Shown here one piece after another: positions 1 to 12,300 of a DNA stretch of 64,000 nt. Within the stretch, counting starts at the first letter, position 1. The number at the start of each line of letters is the position of its first letter. The notes beneath the pieces are model-generated. The model searched no databases and was not told the DNA's origin. It saw only the letters and a program-made list of their open reading frames with translations. This stretch comes from Hanleya hanleyi (taxonomy: Eukaryota > Mollusca > Polyplacophora > Lepidopleurida > Hanleyidae), in the NCBI GenBank assembly GCA_036873755.1, contig JAVTVY010057047.1, positions 1-64,000 on the forward strand. The letters are read 5' to 3'. The translations under genes and the position numbers were made by a program.

Positions 1-548
1 GAATGCCGATATTTCAACCCCACGCCCAGTCCATCAGATGCCCCTTCACGAATGCTTCACTTTGATACCTCATACGACTCCATTGGCCCATTAGGGACTC
101 CCCTAGCTCCAAAACCGCTATTTCCATACCCTTGGGCCACCGCGCATGCGCAGAATGCCGATATTTCAACCCCACACGCAGCCCATCAGATGCCCCTTCA
201 CGAATTCTTCACATCGATACCTCACTCGACCCCATTGGTCCATTAGGGGCTTCCCTAGCTCCAAAACGTCTATTTCCATACCCTTGGGCCTCCGCGCATG
301 CGCAGAATGCCGATAGTTCAACCCCGCGCCCAGCCCATCAGATTCCCCTTCACATATGCTTCACTTTGATACCTCACTCGACCCCATCGGTCAACTAGGG
401 GCTCCCCTAGTTCCAAAAAGGCTATTTTCATACCCTTCGGCCACCGGCCGATATGTCAACCCACACCCAGCCCATCAAATGCCCCTTCACGAATGCTTCA
501 CTTTGATACCTCACTCGACCCCATCGGTCCACTAGCGGTCCCTACAGA
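1..548. repeat. 152-bp tandem repeat array
   Basis: Units begin at 1, 153 and 305 with GAATGCCGATA, and a fourth near 447 has lost its first ~14 bases. The array continues off the left edge. Each unit contains TGGGCC followed by CGCGCATGCGCAG, a CpG palindrome. Confidence 0.9.
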
Positions 549-795
549 TTGCCGAACACTTCCACGAAAACCCACGAGTTTGGGACTACTTTCGGTCCGC
601 GGAGGCAGACCGCATCACCACCAGACCGCATCACCGCGGAGAAATACATGCCCCCAAGGTCACGCCCCATTCACCCTGACCGGAAGTGACGTCATACCTG
701 CGCCCCATTCACCTGCGCACACCGCCCCAATACCGCCCCAATACACCCCAAAAACCTCCCCATTTTTTTTCTGCGCATGCGCAGTGAGGCGCTAA
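549..795. repeat. CpG-rich segment related to the 27824-29029 transposon
   Basis: Contains GACTACTTTC, GTCCGCGG and two GACCGCATCACC words in the order also found at 28700-28770, so the two stretches share ancestry. It ends in TGCGCATGCGCA (772-783). Confidence 0.65.
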
Positions 796-3190
796 TTACT
801 CAATTTCACGTTTGTATACTACTGACCAATTGGGCAACTACATGTAAACGTCCGGATACAAAATTATATTTTCTCCAAAAATCCACGATTGTTCTCTGAT
901 TTTGACAAAGATTTTTTTTTAAACCACTCGAAAAATAATTGTGTGTGTGAGTGTGTGTGTGTGTGTGAGCGAAGCTTCAAAACGGAGTTTTTAGTACAAA
1001 AATTCACAGCTAAAACCTTGAATTTTAAAATACTCGTTAAAAACCGTTAACATGGACCTGTATGCCTTTTCGTTTACCTGTTAAAAGCACAGGCATTTGA
1101 TAAGGGTCAGTATAAGAAGATGGGTATCTCAGTAATATCCTAATTATCCGTGGTAGTTATGTATCTAAATATATGGACCCCACCAACTAAGGTCGCAGAC
1201 AAGGTACCGCACTGTCCATTACAACCCGAATTTAGATAGAAATTTCCAAGGGAAAAGTCACAGTTCATACTTTGCACATACCTTTTATGCAATAAATGAT
1301 GTTTGTTGTTAAGAGAATTTCAAACAAGATGGCGAGTGATTTACCTTCACTCCGTGTTAGAAGAATGGGGTATATATAACATTATAACAATATTGAATAT
1401 ATAAAGTTTTATTTTTACTACACCGACACAAAGGTCAATTGTGATTCATTTATCAATGAATAACTAACTGTAGGCCAGGGATCATCCATCCATACTGACT
1501 TCATGTTACTATTAGCCCTGCTATTAGTATATATATGGGGTATATATAACAGCATGAGAAGAGCGATTACACTACACATACATATCATTTTAATCATTAC
1601 AAAGACAAATTGGTGACTGATGACAACCCATCCATTACTGACCCTTATCAAATGCCTGTGGTTAAAAGACATGACCCGGACATTCATTCCTACGGACAAT
1701 CTTTACTTTCACACCGGTATCGAATATCTCATCTAGGCCCATTTAGTCAATTTTTTCATAGTGTAAAAAACACACTCAATGGTTAAACTATAAATGGCGG
1801 CCATATGAGGTTATGTGGAACTTGATTATTTATCTTTTCCGTCAAATTCAAGGCGTTCTTATTAGCTCAAGTTATGTATTGGTAGTATAAAATGGGGATT
1901 TCAAGACACACGAGCGGGTGTATGATCATGGTCAGGCAGGGGGAGTGAGTGGTGTCATCAGGGTCAAGGGAGGAGCAAGATCAGGGCGCAAAAGCAAAAC
2001 ATTCAACCAATCAGAAGCATGTATACGACCGCCGTGATAGATTAAGCTATAGAAAGAATGATTTAACATAACCATAAATAAATAAATAAAAAGTCACTTT
2101 ACCTCCATCTATTCAATCATCCCTCCCTCCAATATAAAATGTGATAGTTAAACTCAAAATAGCAGCCAGGGTGGGGTCATTTGAAACTCGCGGTTTTTGT
2201 CCCATGTTGTTCGTAAATTCAAAGCATTTTTAGTAGCTCAAAGTCAAATTTGTTAAAACCAAGCTATTTGTCAATTCAACAGTCCATGTATCTTCGTACC
2301 AGAATGCTGTATTGAATATAGGTCACTCAATCCTTTTATAGTTAAATTTTCACTATAAAAGTATATACCGAGAATAGAATAGCATTTCTTTGTTTATTTC
2401 AAGATGAACGAAAGATATTTGGGACAACATTTTGAGTCTGCTTACTGACACGTGAGTCGTTGTGAAGCTTTGACATGTAAATGTCTGGGTAAACGACTCC
2501 ATCGAAAAACATATTCCTCCACGTTGAAGCATACGCCGAAACGAAAGCACAAAAGTATACTGACATAAGCTGTTGTTCCACATATATATATAACAGAGGA
2601 AAACCCGGTTTAGAGAAACAGGCTGATATTGTGGTGGTGTATCGAAGAAACAAGATACGATCGTTGTCATCCTCGCTAGCCAGTGTGTCGATACTCTGCG
2701 AGGATTTATGGTTTACCTTGACTTGTATAGATGATCTTTGTGTAATTTGTTTGACTTATAGTGGCAGTGCACGTCAGTGGCAGTGCACGTCAGTGGCAGT
2801 GCACGTTTAGTTCGTTCTTGTGTGTCTCGATCTGACACTGAGTTTTGGTTGGTTTTCTTCTGTATAATCTTATTGATTCTGTCTTGTTCATTTCAACGTG
2901 AACGTGTGGGGCCTTATTTACTCGGGAGTTCTCTCTCTGTGATAATAGCTATACCGAGGCCGGATTTCCCCCGAATAATTACAGAGATTTTCCCGAAGGT
3001 GGCTGCATGCTCGTCTCCAGTAGACATATACGATAACAGATTCGCCGCGAGAGATTTAAAATGGATTGGAAGTTTAATAAACGTTGATTTTTCCTGTTTC
3101 ACGAGGAAGTCTCCCGTCAGGTACACTAAGCGATAATAGATATGTCTGGGTCAAATCGCTAGTAATCAACGGGACAGACACTTAATTATA
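796..3190. other. Non-coding repeats; no gene recognised
   Basis: Holds a (TG)n tract near 941-966 and an inverted repeat of about 45 bp (1083-1127 against 1626-1668, core GCATTTGATAAGGGTCAGTA). The stretch 1668-1725 resembles 47608-47675. A 16-bp unit GTGGCAGTGCACGTCA is repeated three times at 2761-2808. ORFs here look like chance. Confidence 0.6.
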
Positions 3191-3192
3191 TC

Positions 3193-3315
3193 ATGTCTTA
3201 CGGTTCTTCATCGATTCGCATGAACCTCCTATATTTGAGATGCAGACAATTGATCCCAGACGTATATACCCTGATTTGTGTCCTCGTGAGCTGTCATCTC
3301 GCAAATGCTCAAATT
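3193..3315 (+). other. Candidate first exon with signal-peptide-like ORF (speculative)
   Basis: ATG at 3193 (second ATG at 3220) opens 41 codons including VYTLICVLVSCHLANAQ, a hydrophobic stretch with a plausible signal-peptidase end. A GTATGT donor follows directly at phase 0. A CAG-to-GTAAGT interval follows at 3414-3468 (55 nt, open in phase). A phase-compatible last exon may be 6777-6871 (QVPVASQQNALKQ, ending PPADYE then stop). No family recognised; chance is quite possible. Confidence 0.2.
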
Positions 3316-4078
3316 GTATGTTTAATACTTTCTGACATCAAGTCAACATGTTATTAATGTTTTCGTATTAAGATAATATTTTCTATAATGATTACCGGTA
3401 TCTATCATCACAGACTATCCTGATCTATGGCCATCTGCGAGTCCTGTGGGATTGGATTTTATATATCAGTAAGTCTATATGCAACTCGAGAGACCCATCA
3501 TCAACGGACAGGTTTGCTTATTCAAAAATACTGGATATAATCTACAGTACTTCTGTTGGGGCCAGACAAATTGTGATGCCCATATACTTGAAACCATATC
3601 AAGCATCTGACTTGGCAATTACATTATTTCTCTATCTGGACATGCAATGCGTATAAAGGCAGTGAAATTGACAAGTAAAAGGTTTCCATCTCAAAAGCTC
3701 GTAACGGTTGTTGATTGGTTAATTAGGTTTATGGGTGGGTGGGGGGGGTGGAGGGAGTAAAGGGAACGTGTGTGTGGGTGTGGTAGGCTACCATTTGCAA
3801 ATTCTCCGGTAATGAGTGAGTGAGAGAGTGAATCAGTCAGTCCAACCGAATCCTTTCGCCGGCAAAATAAGAAGAACCGTTGACATTAGAACCTTGATTT
3901 TTGGCATGAACGTACATTAGGCCATTGTTACCATGCAGCAAGTTCTGAGCTGACCGAATTCTGATGAAAATTTGATTAATAATTATTTTTTTATTATTTA
4001 TTGATGGCTCAGCGAGTGCGCTGTCATGCCCATCGGGAACCCTTGGCTGTATGTTTCACTGTGACTTTTGAAGGTTCC

Positions 4079-4195
4079 CTGATACGGCATATCCCATTGG
4101 ACACACCGGTTCTCGTAAAATCACCGAAGTAAGCGACTTTTAAGCCCGGTCAAGATTTGGATGAGTGACCTCGTGCTGTATTGTTGGGCTGATAA
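4079..4195 (+). mobile_element. 5S rRNA-derived SINE-like copy (or 5S pseudogene)
   Basis: Shows the 5S gene order with small changes: ACACCGGTTCTCGT, ATCACCGAAGT, AAGCGAC, AGCCCGGTCAAGA, TTTGGATGAGTGACC. The last two cover the region of the 5S internal promoter box C. The 5' and 3' ends are decayed. An upstream stretch (4003-4078) has TGGCTCAGCGAGT, which could be a tRNA-type A box, so this may be a composite SINE. Confidence 0.75.
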
Positions 4196-4711
4196 GTGTC
4201 CATGGTATTAGGAACTGAGGGCGATAATAGTTGCTACGCTAATGACTCACCAGCGGTGACATCTGGGAAAGTTAAAAGTACCCACTGTCAATTAGAGAGT
4301 GCTATATAAATTCTCTCACGGTAGCACATAGGGCCCCCAAGTCATCTCTCGAGTACACACTTAAATCATATCAAACCCTACTTCGAAGGTCCTGTGACGT
4401 CAGTCACACTGCCATGTTTCTTAACTCAACGCTCAATTAACTGTGTCATGACAAAGATTCTATGATTGCGATTGAACGATGTTTAAATTGTCATTGCGGG
4501 TCGTATAGGTCTAGATTCTTTCGAGAACACAAATTTCAAGGTCGTAGATGAAGACGTACATTTTCAATACATTAGGAACAGTAATAAATATAAAGAAAAA
4601 ATATATTTGAAAAAATAAATCGACTCGAAGAAAAATGTATATTGATTAATTTTCATAATTTATTGAAAATATAAGTATGCATCTACCATCAATATCTCAC
4701 AAGCCATGCAG

Positions 4712-4795
4712 ACAACTGTAGAAAACACTGAAAGTGGGTTGAACACGGTCTGCTATGCAAGATGGTCAAGGTTTCGCTTTTGGCTCAAAAAGAAA
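4712..4795. repeat. Dispersed repeat, inverted copy at about 7119-7176
   Basis: The words TCTGCTATGCAAGATGG, CAAGGTTTCGCTTTTGGCTC and AAAAAG at 4750-4792 reappear reverse-complemented at about 7122-7172. The AT-rich stretch 4556-4690 also resembles 31330-31440. Confidence 0.7.
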
Positions 4796-5972
4796 CATCA
4801 CTTTGTTAACAACTGGGTTTCAAGATATTCATTTTCGACGATGTTTCCGGAATCCATAGCGACCGTACATTGATTCACAAACTTTGATTTCTGATGAGAA
4901 AAAAATACAAAACTCGAAGGAAACGAGATCTTTATCCACCATCTACGGCGCGAACCGATTAGTTTATTCGTTTGTTCAGGTTGTAATCTGTGAAGATATA
5001 CGCAAGAGACTAACTTCAACCAATCAAACAGATTGCTTGTCAGAGGCATTCCAATATCAGATCAAGAAACACGAGACAAGTTTGTTCATCTGGTTATCTC
5101 CAGGCTTTGTTTTGTCAAGACGAAAAAGTCCACAGAATCTGACGGAGCTGCCAAGACCACGTCGTGCTAGGCGGTCCGAGAAAACCTCACACAAACATGG
5201 AACAGCGCAATCGCCAGACAAAATCAACATATAGTTTCAACGTTGTATTGACAGGGTGATCAACGAATAAGATATTGTACCAACAGAGTCAACGTAAAAT
5301 CACTGAATACCATCTAGCTCATGTAGATTGGATTGCTAATCAGACAAATTATTTGGTTTACTTTAAAATAACAAAGAGCTTAATATGAGCTACGTCAAAA
5401 GATTCGATCCATGTACTATTCTTGTTTCAAGGAAGCGGTGATATTATTTCGGTAAACACTGTTCAGAGTGCACACAATGTTTTTTTGAGGGGTGATGTTA
5501 TGTTAACTTTTCTCGCCTGCAGACCAATCTTTTTTTATATATATTTTTTATAGCATTCTTCGGTACCTCATACCTACCCGAAAACGTTTCACGACTTTCT
5601 CACCGAAACAGGGTCTCCGGGAACATATTTACGGTGGCACAAGGATGTTGTTTTTTAAAGTGTAATGCTTTGTATTTTGCTGGAATAGTTTAGACATTTT
5701 GCGAACGTTCCTACATTTCCGCCGACGAACTTTTTCTCTCTTAGTGATTCGAACTACATTTTGATTTTTCAAGAAAAGCAAAAAACCGACATGAAAACAA
5801 AGAACACCAAAAGCTAAACACCGAAAGTATTGATATGAATAAAACATGTTTTACCACCCTAGAGAGCGGTGTCTCCCGTCCATAAAGTCTCGAATGACAA
5901 GTCATGCAATTTGCAAAGATTTAATCAAAGGAATGTTCGTTCTGCGAACATCAAATAATTGATACTTTGAGT

Positions 5973-6043
5973 ATCAAATCCTGGGACGGAATATCTGGGA
6001 GATACCGGTATCGTCTTTCAGATATTCCGTCCCAGGATTTGAT
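5973..6043. mobile_element. 71-bp perfect-stem hairpin (mini foldback)
   Basis: Arms 5973-5996 and 6020-6043 are perfect 24-bp inverted repeats (core CCTGGGACGGAATATCT). The 23-base loop contains the palindrome GATACCGGTATC. No target duplication is obvious. Confidence 0.8.
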
Positions 6044-6540
6044 CCTGCAAGTAGTGAAACAAACATTGTTCCACACCTCTATCTTGATATCGCGAAGAGT
6101 TTGGATTGAGTTTGGAGATTGGCTTCAGTTTGGAAGAATATTTAGTGTCGATTCTGTGTTTTGGGTCAAACAGGTTCAGGTTTATCATTGCAATTTTCAC
6201 ATACAATCCTCCACTGTTCTTTCGTTTACATTTTGGAACCCAAATGTTTGTTCGTATTAATTTGTAACCAGCGAAAGCTCACGACTTACTGAAACCTAAG
6301 GAGTCCCTCAAGAGCCGTGATAGAAACGCATATACAAGAAAAATTATGCCGAGCATCAGCGCTTTGAACGTTGTCTCCGTGTGGTCAGTTTCCATGTTTA
6401 AGTCGCATCCTTTCGCCTCGATGTATCAAAAACATTTACTTTCAGTCTGAATACAAAACTTCGGAACGCAATATAGGAGAAGAAAAAAACTGGCTGTCCA
6501 CTAAAGCTGCGACAATGTGGAAAATATAAAATTACTGATT

Positions 6541-6612
6541 ATAAATGAGTGAGTGAGTGAATAGAATTTAACGTCGCTTTCAACAATATTTCAGCTATAT
6601 CACGACGAACCA
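6541..6612 (-). mobile_element. SINE tail (GAGT tract plus conserved core)
   Basis: GAGTGAGTGAGTGAATAG is followed by TTAACGTCGCTTTCAACAAT, ATTTCAGCTATATCACGA. The reverse complement occurs at 39237-39331 and a partial copy at 54530-54576. I associate this tail with gastropod SINEs (from memory, unchecked). Confidence 0.65.
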
Positions 6613-9153
6613 ACTGAGAACCACCCAGCCCAGTTGTGTTCCTGCTACTTCAAAGACGAAATCTTTGAAGCAGCATGGAACCGACACCCTCCATCCACCC
6701 TATAAAACACCGAGGACAGCGCACAAGACACAGACAGGACGCTTACATGGTGCAATAAAGACAAGTTATATTACAGTGCTAGACATCACATATCAAGTTC
6801 CTGTTGCTTCTCAGCAAAATGCATTGAAACAGGAACCTGGACCCACGCAACCACCCGCTGATTATGAATAACAATTGTCAGAAACAAATATGTAGGAATG
6901 AATCACACGGGCTCGTTTCCATCATTAATTGGTTATTTAGGGGTCGAGGTCGCGGATATTTTTCTTCATGACCTCAAAATCACCCATGACCGCCCATGCC
7001 CGCAAAATCAAAGTAATTAATCGAGTAACAACGCCAATAAGCCGCTGTGGAATGGATATTTGTTCGTAAATTGAACTTTTATTGATTTGGATGACCCAAG
7101 AGATATCTTCACGTCATGGTTACTTTTTGAGCCAAAAGCGAAACCTTGTCCATCTTGCATAGCAGACCGCGTTCCGCCCGCTTTCAGTCTGTAAGCATCT
7201 ATTGTCACAAAATAACATTTTACATGGTCGTGTAAAACAAGTGATCTGATTGGTCAATATACACAGGATGCTTCTTTTGTGATTGGTTAAAACTGACAGT
7301 TGCATTTTTTATGAACACTATTTATTCCTCTGATATTAGCGAGGATGGACTCGTAAATGAGACAAGGGCTTATCTCACCCATGCAGACTGATTTAACAAG
7401 CCAGTCAAAAAGGAAATGTGAGTGTACACGCCAAGACCACCAGGACCATGGAGATAGGACATGAGTTATAGGGTATAACTGTGGTATCGACATTTACAGT
7501 TGAATCAATAGCTAGTTTCTTTGATGAGCTCCAATAAATGTTAACCGCTAATCACATCAAAGGACATGTATAGAACGAGAACTACAAAGGCAGAGCAAAA
7601 ATTAGATTTAACATGGCGTCGTTCATCTATAGAGAAGTACAAATAATGATGGTGATTTATAACGGTTCTGTAAAACCCAAAGATTCAACGAAAGAGTATT
7701 CAAGGCAATATAATAGGCCTAATAACATCTGCGAATGAAACATTTCACTTTATTATTTGTATGGATATGATATTTACATTAAAATGATTGATGAGTGATA
7801 TAAACAGCGATTTAATCACATTAAATATTCACACAAATATATCACAGAAATTGGAAGAAAAAAAGCAAACAATTACAAAAGAAGGAAGACAGGAATGTAT
7901 AACCTTATTCATCCATGTAACTCATTAAATACATGTACTGATTAGCCCCAAAATGAATTTAAACCAATTACAGTGAAACCTGTGTATACCGACCATGCTT
8001 GGTCTAGTACACTGTACTAGTGTGGCATTAGTATATAAATGTCATATGAGAAGTGTCATTAATATACATTATTGGGAGAAAAATTACTCAGCCAATGCTT
8101 TGAGGGGCATCCCCAATGTGAGAATGAAAGTGGTATCAGAGACATTTAAACCATGTTACTGATGAATTTAACTGGATCAAATGAGGAAATGTTTCCAATT
8201 CCTTTATAAATTCCTGTCAGAAGACTAGGACGGACTGTCAATACAGCTAACAGGCATTACCCTGCATTTTAAGTATCATGTTGATTGGTGTAATATCTAT
8301 TATCACAGCTCAAATTCAAAATAAATAAATAATATACTCAATATTTGTTGATTTTAGTTAAAATAGGAACCAGACATGAATGAAATATTCAATAATTCTG
8401 CATTAAATAATTCCCCTTCGACTATTTTAATTTTTCTAGGCAGAACCTGATCACCCATACACAAGTTTTGGGTTACAGTGGAAGACCAAAGATATCAGAA
8501 CTCTTCTGTTTGAGGAGGTTAATTTAGTCCATACAGAGAGGTGTTGATAGGGCCAGAATAGCAGTCAGAGATATCAAAATGTATGATCCTGTATTTGGTT
8601 TGAATTCTGTGGCAAAATTGACTGGATTTGGACCAGTGTAACTTTTACGAGCTTAATGTAGTGTACTAAATTCATATTTATAAACAAAGTGAAAAGTTTT
8701 TCATCACTTCCTGGCTCTTTCATAGGTGATGTGAGACAGCTATTTGTCCCTTGTTACATATAGGGATCTCCTGTGTTCACCGTCTCAAAACTTGAGTATT
8801 GAAAAATGATGCCAGGTCACTTACGATATCTAGACCCATTGTTGTACTCAGACAGACTATCGTTCTCGTTTGTCTCATAACCCTTACATGAAAGATGGAT
8901 CCGCAATTATCAGTATGCACATGTATGAAGGAACGAAGAGTCCCTTCAGGACAACACACCAAATCTGCTTTCAGAGGTTGCTCTATCTTCAAACTTTTGT
9001 TCTCACATTTCTGGAAGTTATATACTATAGCTGATTCAACATACTATAATACTCCTGTCATTTTAGCAGCTTGTTTAGTTAAAAACAGGGTGGAACCTTG
9101 GCACTTGACCTTGAGGAATGAAAGGTCAGTCTAGGAGTTTGATAAGGTAACGG
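6613..9153. other. Intergenic; no gene recognised
   Basis: AT-rich with scattered small repeats. The minus-strand AATAAA at about 7755-7750 could serve CCDC83 but would imply a 1.4-kb 3' UTR. The part nearest 9153 is probably CCDC83 3' UTR. Confidence 0.5.
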
Positions 9154-9318
9154 TCAGATAATCTCCTGCAGCATAGGTTGAGTGACAGGCCATTCATCTG
9201 GTTTGAAGTCTTTGGCTTGTATTTCCTCTTTGCTCAGTGGTATTGGATCGTGTATTGGCATCGTCTTTCCAGATACATTCAAAAGTTTCAACTCAACAGG
9301 TCCGAGTTTCAGGTAATC
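9154..9318 (-). CDS. CCDC83: CCDC83 terminal coding exon 11
   Basis: Encodes DYLKLGPVELKLLNVSGK, TMPIHDP and a tail ending PMLQEII before TGA. Human CCDC83 has DYVNLGPLGVKLMSVESK and KMPIH at the same site, a strong match. The acceptor is GCTTTACAG. Confidence 0.9.
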   Translation of the reverse strand, partial: DYLKLGPVELKLLNVSGKTMPIHDPIPLSKEEIQAKDFKPDEWPVTQPMLQEII

Positions 9319-12300
9319 CTGTAAAGCAAGAAAATAATATATATGAGATTCAGGATATCCCCAAGTTATATATTCCCTGGAATTAGACGGTACCTAGCAA
9401 GAGATGCATTGAGGAAGGTTACACTCTTGTGGTTCAGCTCCATGCACCGGGGTATTGGCTGTTTCGCATGAGTGTGTTATGACATAACCTTTGCCTTTGA
9501 GTATATAGGGTTTATGGACTGATAATTGTGTTTGGCATACTAAAGGCAGACTTACATTGATATCCTCCAGGAAGAAATCATCACCTAGCACGTCCAAGTC
9601 TGTGGAGTCCGCGCGGTCATCCTCGTCTGAACGAAGAGAAAAACTGATTAAATTGTTTCCTGTGTAGTCCACAAAATCAAATTCAACACCTCAACGATTG
9701 TCACAATTGTTTTCAATATATGTTGAATTGAGTTTTATCACTTCAATTTCATCCTTGTTGATCATACCAGAAGCAGTCACAAGAATATATACAGTGAAAC
9801 CTGGGTAAACTGACCATGCCTGCAATCAGAATATAGTGTCAGTTTTGACAGGGTTCTGGTTTATCAAGGTTCAAAATATTTTCAATTTAAGTATTGACAC
9901 CATGGATAAAGTCGGTATTTAAAGGTTGGTCGGTTTACCCAGGCGTCGGTATTTGGGAACATGGATCATGCTGGCAATAGAGGTTGATCAGTTTTACCCA
10001 GGTGTCGGTATTCACAGGTTTTGATGTAATATCAGAGACATTCGTCTCGGTCATACCTTCCTCATCCTCATCCAGTTCTTCATCCTTCATTAACATAGGT
10101 AATAGTTTATCTTCAATGGCCTGTAACATGGCACTCTTAGGTCGCTCAGCAAGGGCCTCTTCCTTCAGGGCTGAAACAATTACGGTCACAATACTAATTT
10201 AGCGAACATAATTCCTCCTTATAATTCAATCACAGGAAACAAAATTTTATGCTATAAAATCAGGGAGAGATCAAATTTATTACAACATGAAGTTGACAAA
10301 ATGGTTCAAAATAATGTAGATAATCCATTATTTTTTCATTTCAATGATTTTAGAGGGTGATCAAATTTATTGGAACAGCCGAGTGAATTTTGTCCCCAAA
10401 ATTGGGAGTGACTGAATTTTGAATTCCTGATTGAATTATTAGAGGAATGTTATACTTGAATGGCTTCCAAAACTTAGTAAAAGACTGTTTGGTCTAATGT
10501 CCCCTGACTGGTGGCGAGTATGTATGGAAATTTAATTTGGTCCATGTGATGCGGTTATTGACGAAACACAATCGCAAGTGACATCTTGTATGAAAGAAAC
10601 CCTCCTGTCCCATAACTCATGATGATGGCAGCCCCCTCCCCCCTCCCCCCCCCAATCCTACTTTCACCCATCCCCAGTGACAGCACCACCATATACTTCA
10701 CCTGCTCTAGCTTCCAAGTCAGCAGAGTTCAGTCTCTGTTCTAGCGTCAGATTTTTCAAGTCCATCTCCAATATTCCACTCTTATCTAAATTCTCGTCTT
10801 CTTCAAACTGGGTCAGGTAAAAGTTCCTTGAAATAAATTGTACTGAAAATATAAGGCTTTCCGAGCAGTTTTTTAGCTGTCCAAATATATGAATATTTAA
10901 TATTGTTAATGTCTCCATACATGACAATATTACATGATAGCTCAAGTCCCAGAAAACTAGGATCTGAAAACTACTGGATAGGTTAATGTTGATTTAGGTA
11001 TCTTCCCCTGTCACTCTCACACAGGCCCAAAATGGTGGTTACTTTTATCCAGTAGGCAGAATAAATTAAACTCTAGACTCACCGGCACATTTTTGAAGAA
11101 ATTGACGAGGGAGGGAGGGGTTTTTTTCGCACCGACCAAGTAGTACAATTTGCACGAAACCAACAATGCTCTTGCATTAATTGAAGCGTAATACTATTCC
11201 CTTGAAGACATTAACTCTTTCCCCCATATAAGCGGGTTTTGACGGCTTGTGTCGATCCCCATGTAAGCGGGTTTTGACGGATGTTCGCCTAACCCATGAA
11301 GACGGATTTTGACGGGTCACTGAGTTCCCATGTGATGGATTACTTTTGCAATTTTTTGCGTTTTCTTTGAATAAAACCTAATCGAAACTATACATTTTCA
11401 GAAAGCCAAAATTTAAATAAATCTGACTATATAGACTGTTGGTATGTTTTGTAGTAAGGGTAAAATGAAATCGGGAGAGGAACAGAAATAATCGATGGAA
11501 AATGCGCGATTAGACACCAAATGTGTTTGGTGTGCTTCAAGAGAAACGTTCGAAAAATTGTAAAACCTGCTTCCAAATTCCTGAATATTTCACGTAACGC
11601 GAGCATAAACTACCAAAGTATTTAACCTTGATGACTAACTCGTCAAATCTGCCCATCTGAGTTTATTATAAACATTTCCCGGGACCTGTTGATCTCCCGT
11701 TTTAAAATTTATCCGCCATTCTTTCACCACGCCGTGTTTCGTGGACCCGTGGCCATGGCGACCACGTGTAAATAAACCGACTGCTCCAATCACGCCGGGC
11801 CTCTGAAAAGGTCGCTCAAGGTCGCTCAACCTTGGGCCAATCAGTGATGCTGTTTTACTTCACCTTGTTACCAGCCTTCGTTCTCCTTTAGGGAAGTACA
11901 TGGGACTTTTTCAGTTATAGCTCGTTCTATACCTGCCATCTCATGATGTAACTGCGAAATCCCGAATGTACGGAAAATAAGCTTTACAATGGTATACGAT
12001 AACATAGGAATTGCACCAGAACAACAACAACAGAACGCTGCAAAACGTAGCTAAAATGCGACAATTTCTTCGCTTTTTTCGTGATTTCCAACAGACGGAA
12101 AGCAGACACAACACATTTTCTCGCAAGATTACTTATTTTTAGATTAAACGTTGCTGATATTGATATAAAACGTGAACAAATTACGTAGAATGGGCCTGTG
12201 GGAGACCAATGGTAAATATTTTTCCACATGACATGGGACATAAAACGGGATATTTTACATCGCTGGAAACGTATGAAAATTGAAATCAGTCCATGGGTTA

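Noticed and set aside
2777..3136. 119-residue plus-strand ORF
   Set aside because: Starts at GTG inside a 16-bp triplication, has no recognisable domain, and shows no splice or promoter context.
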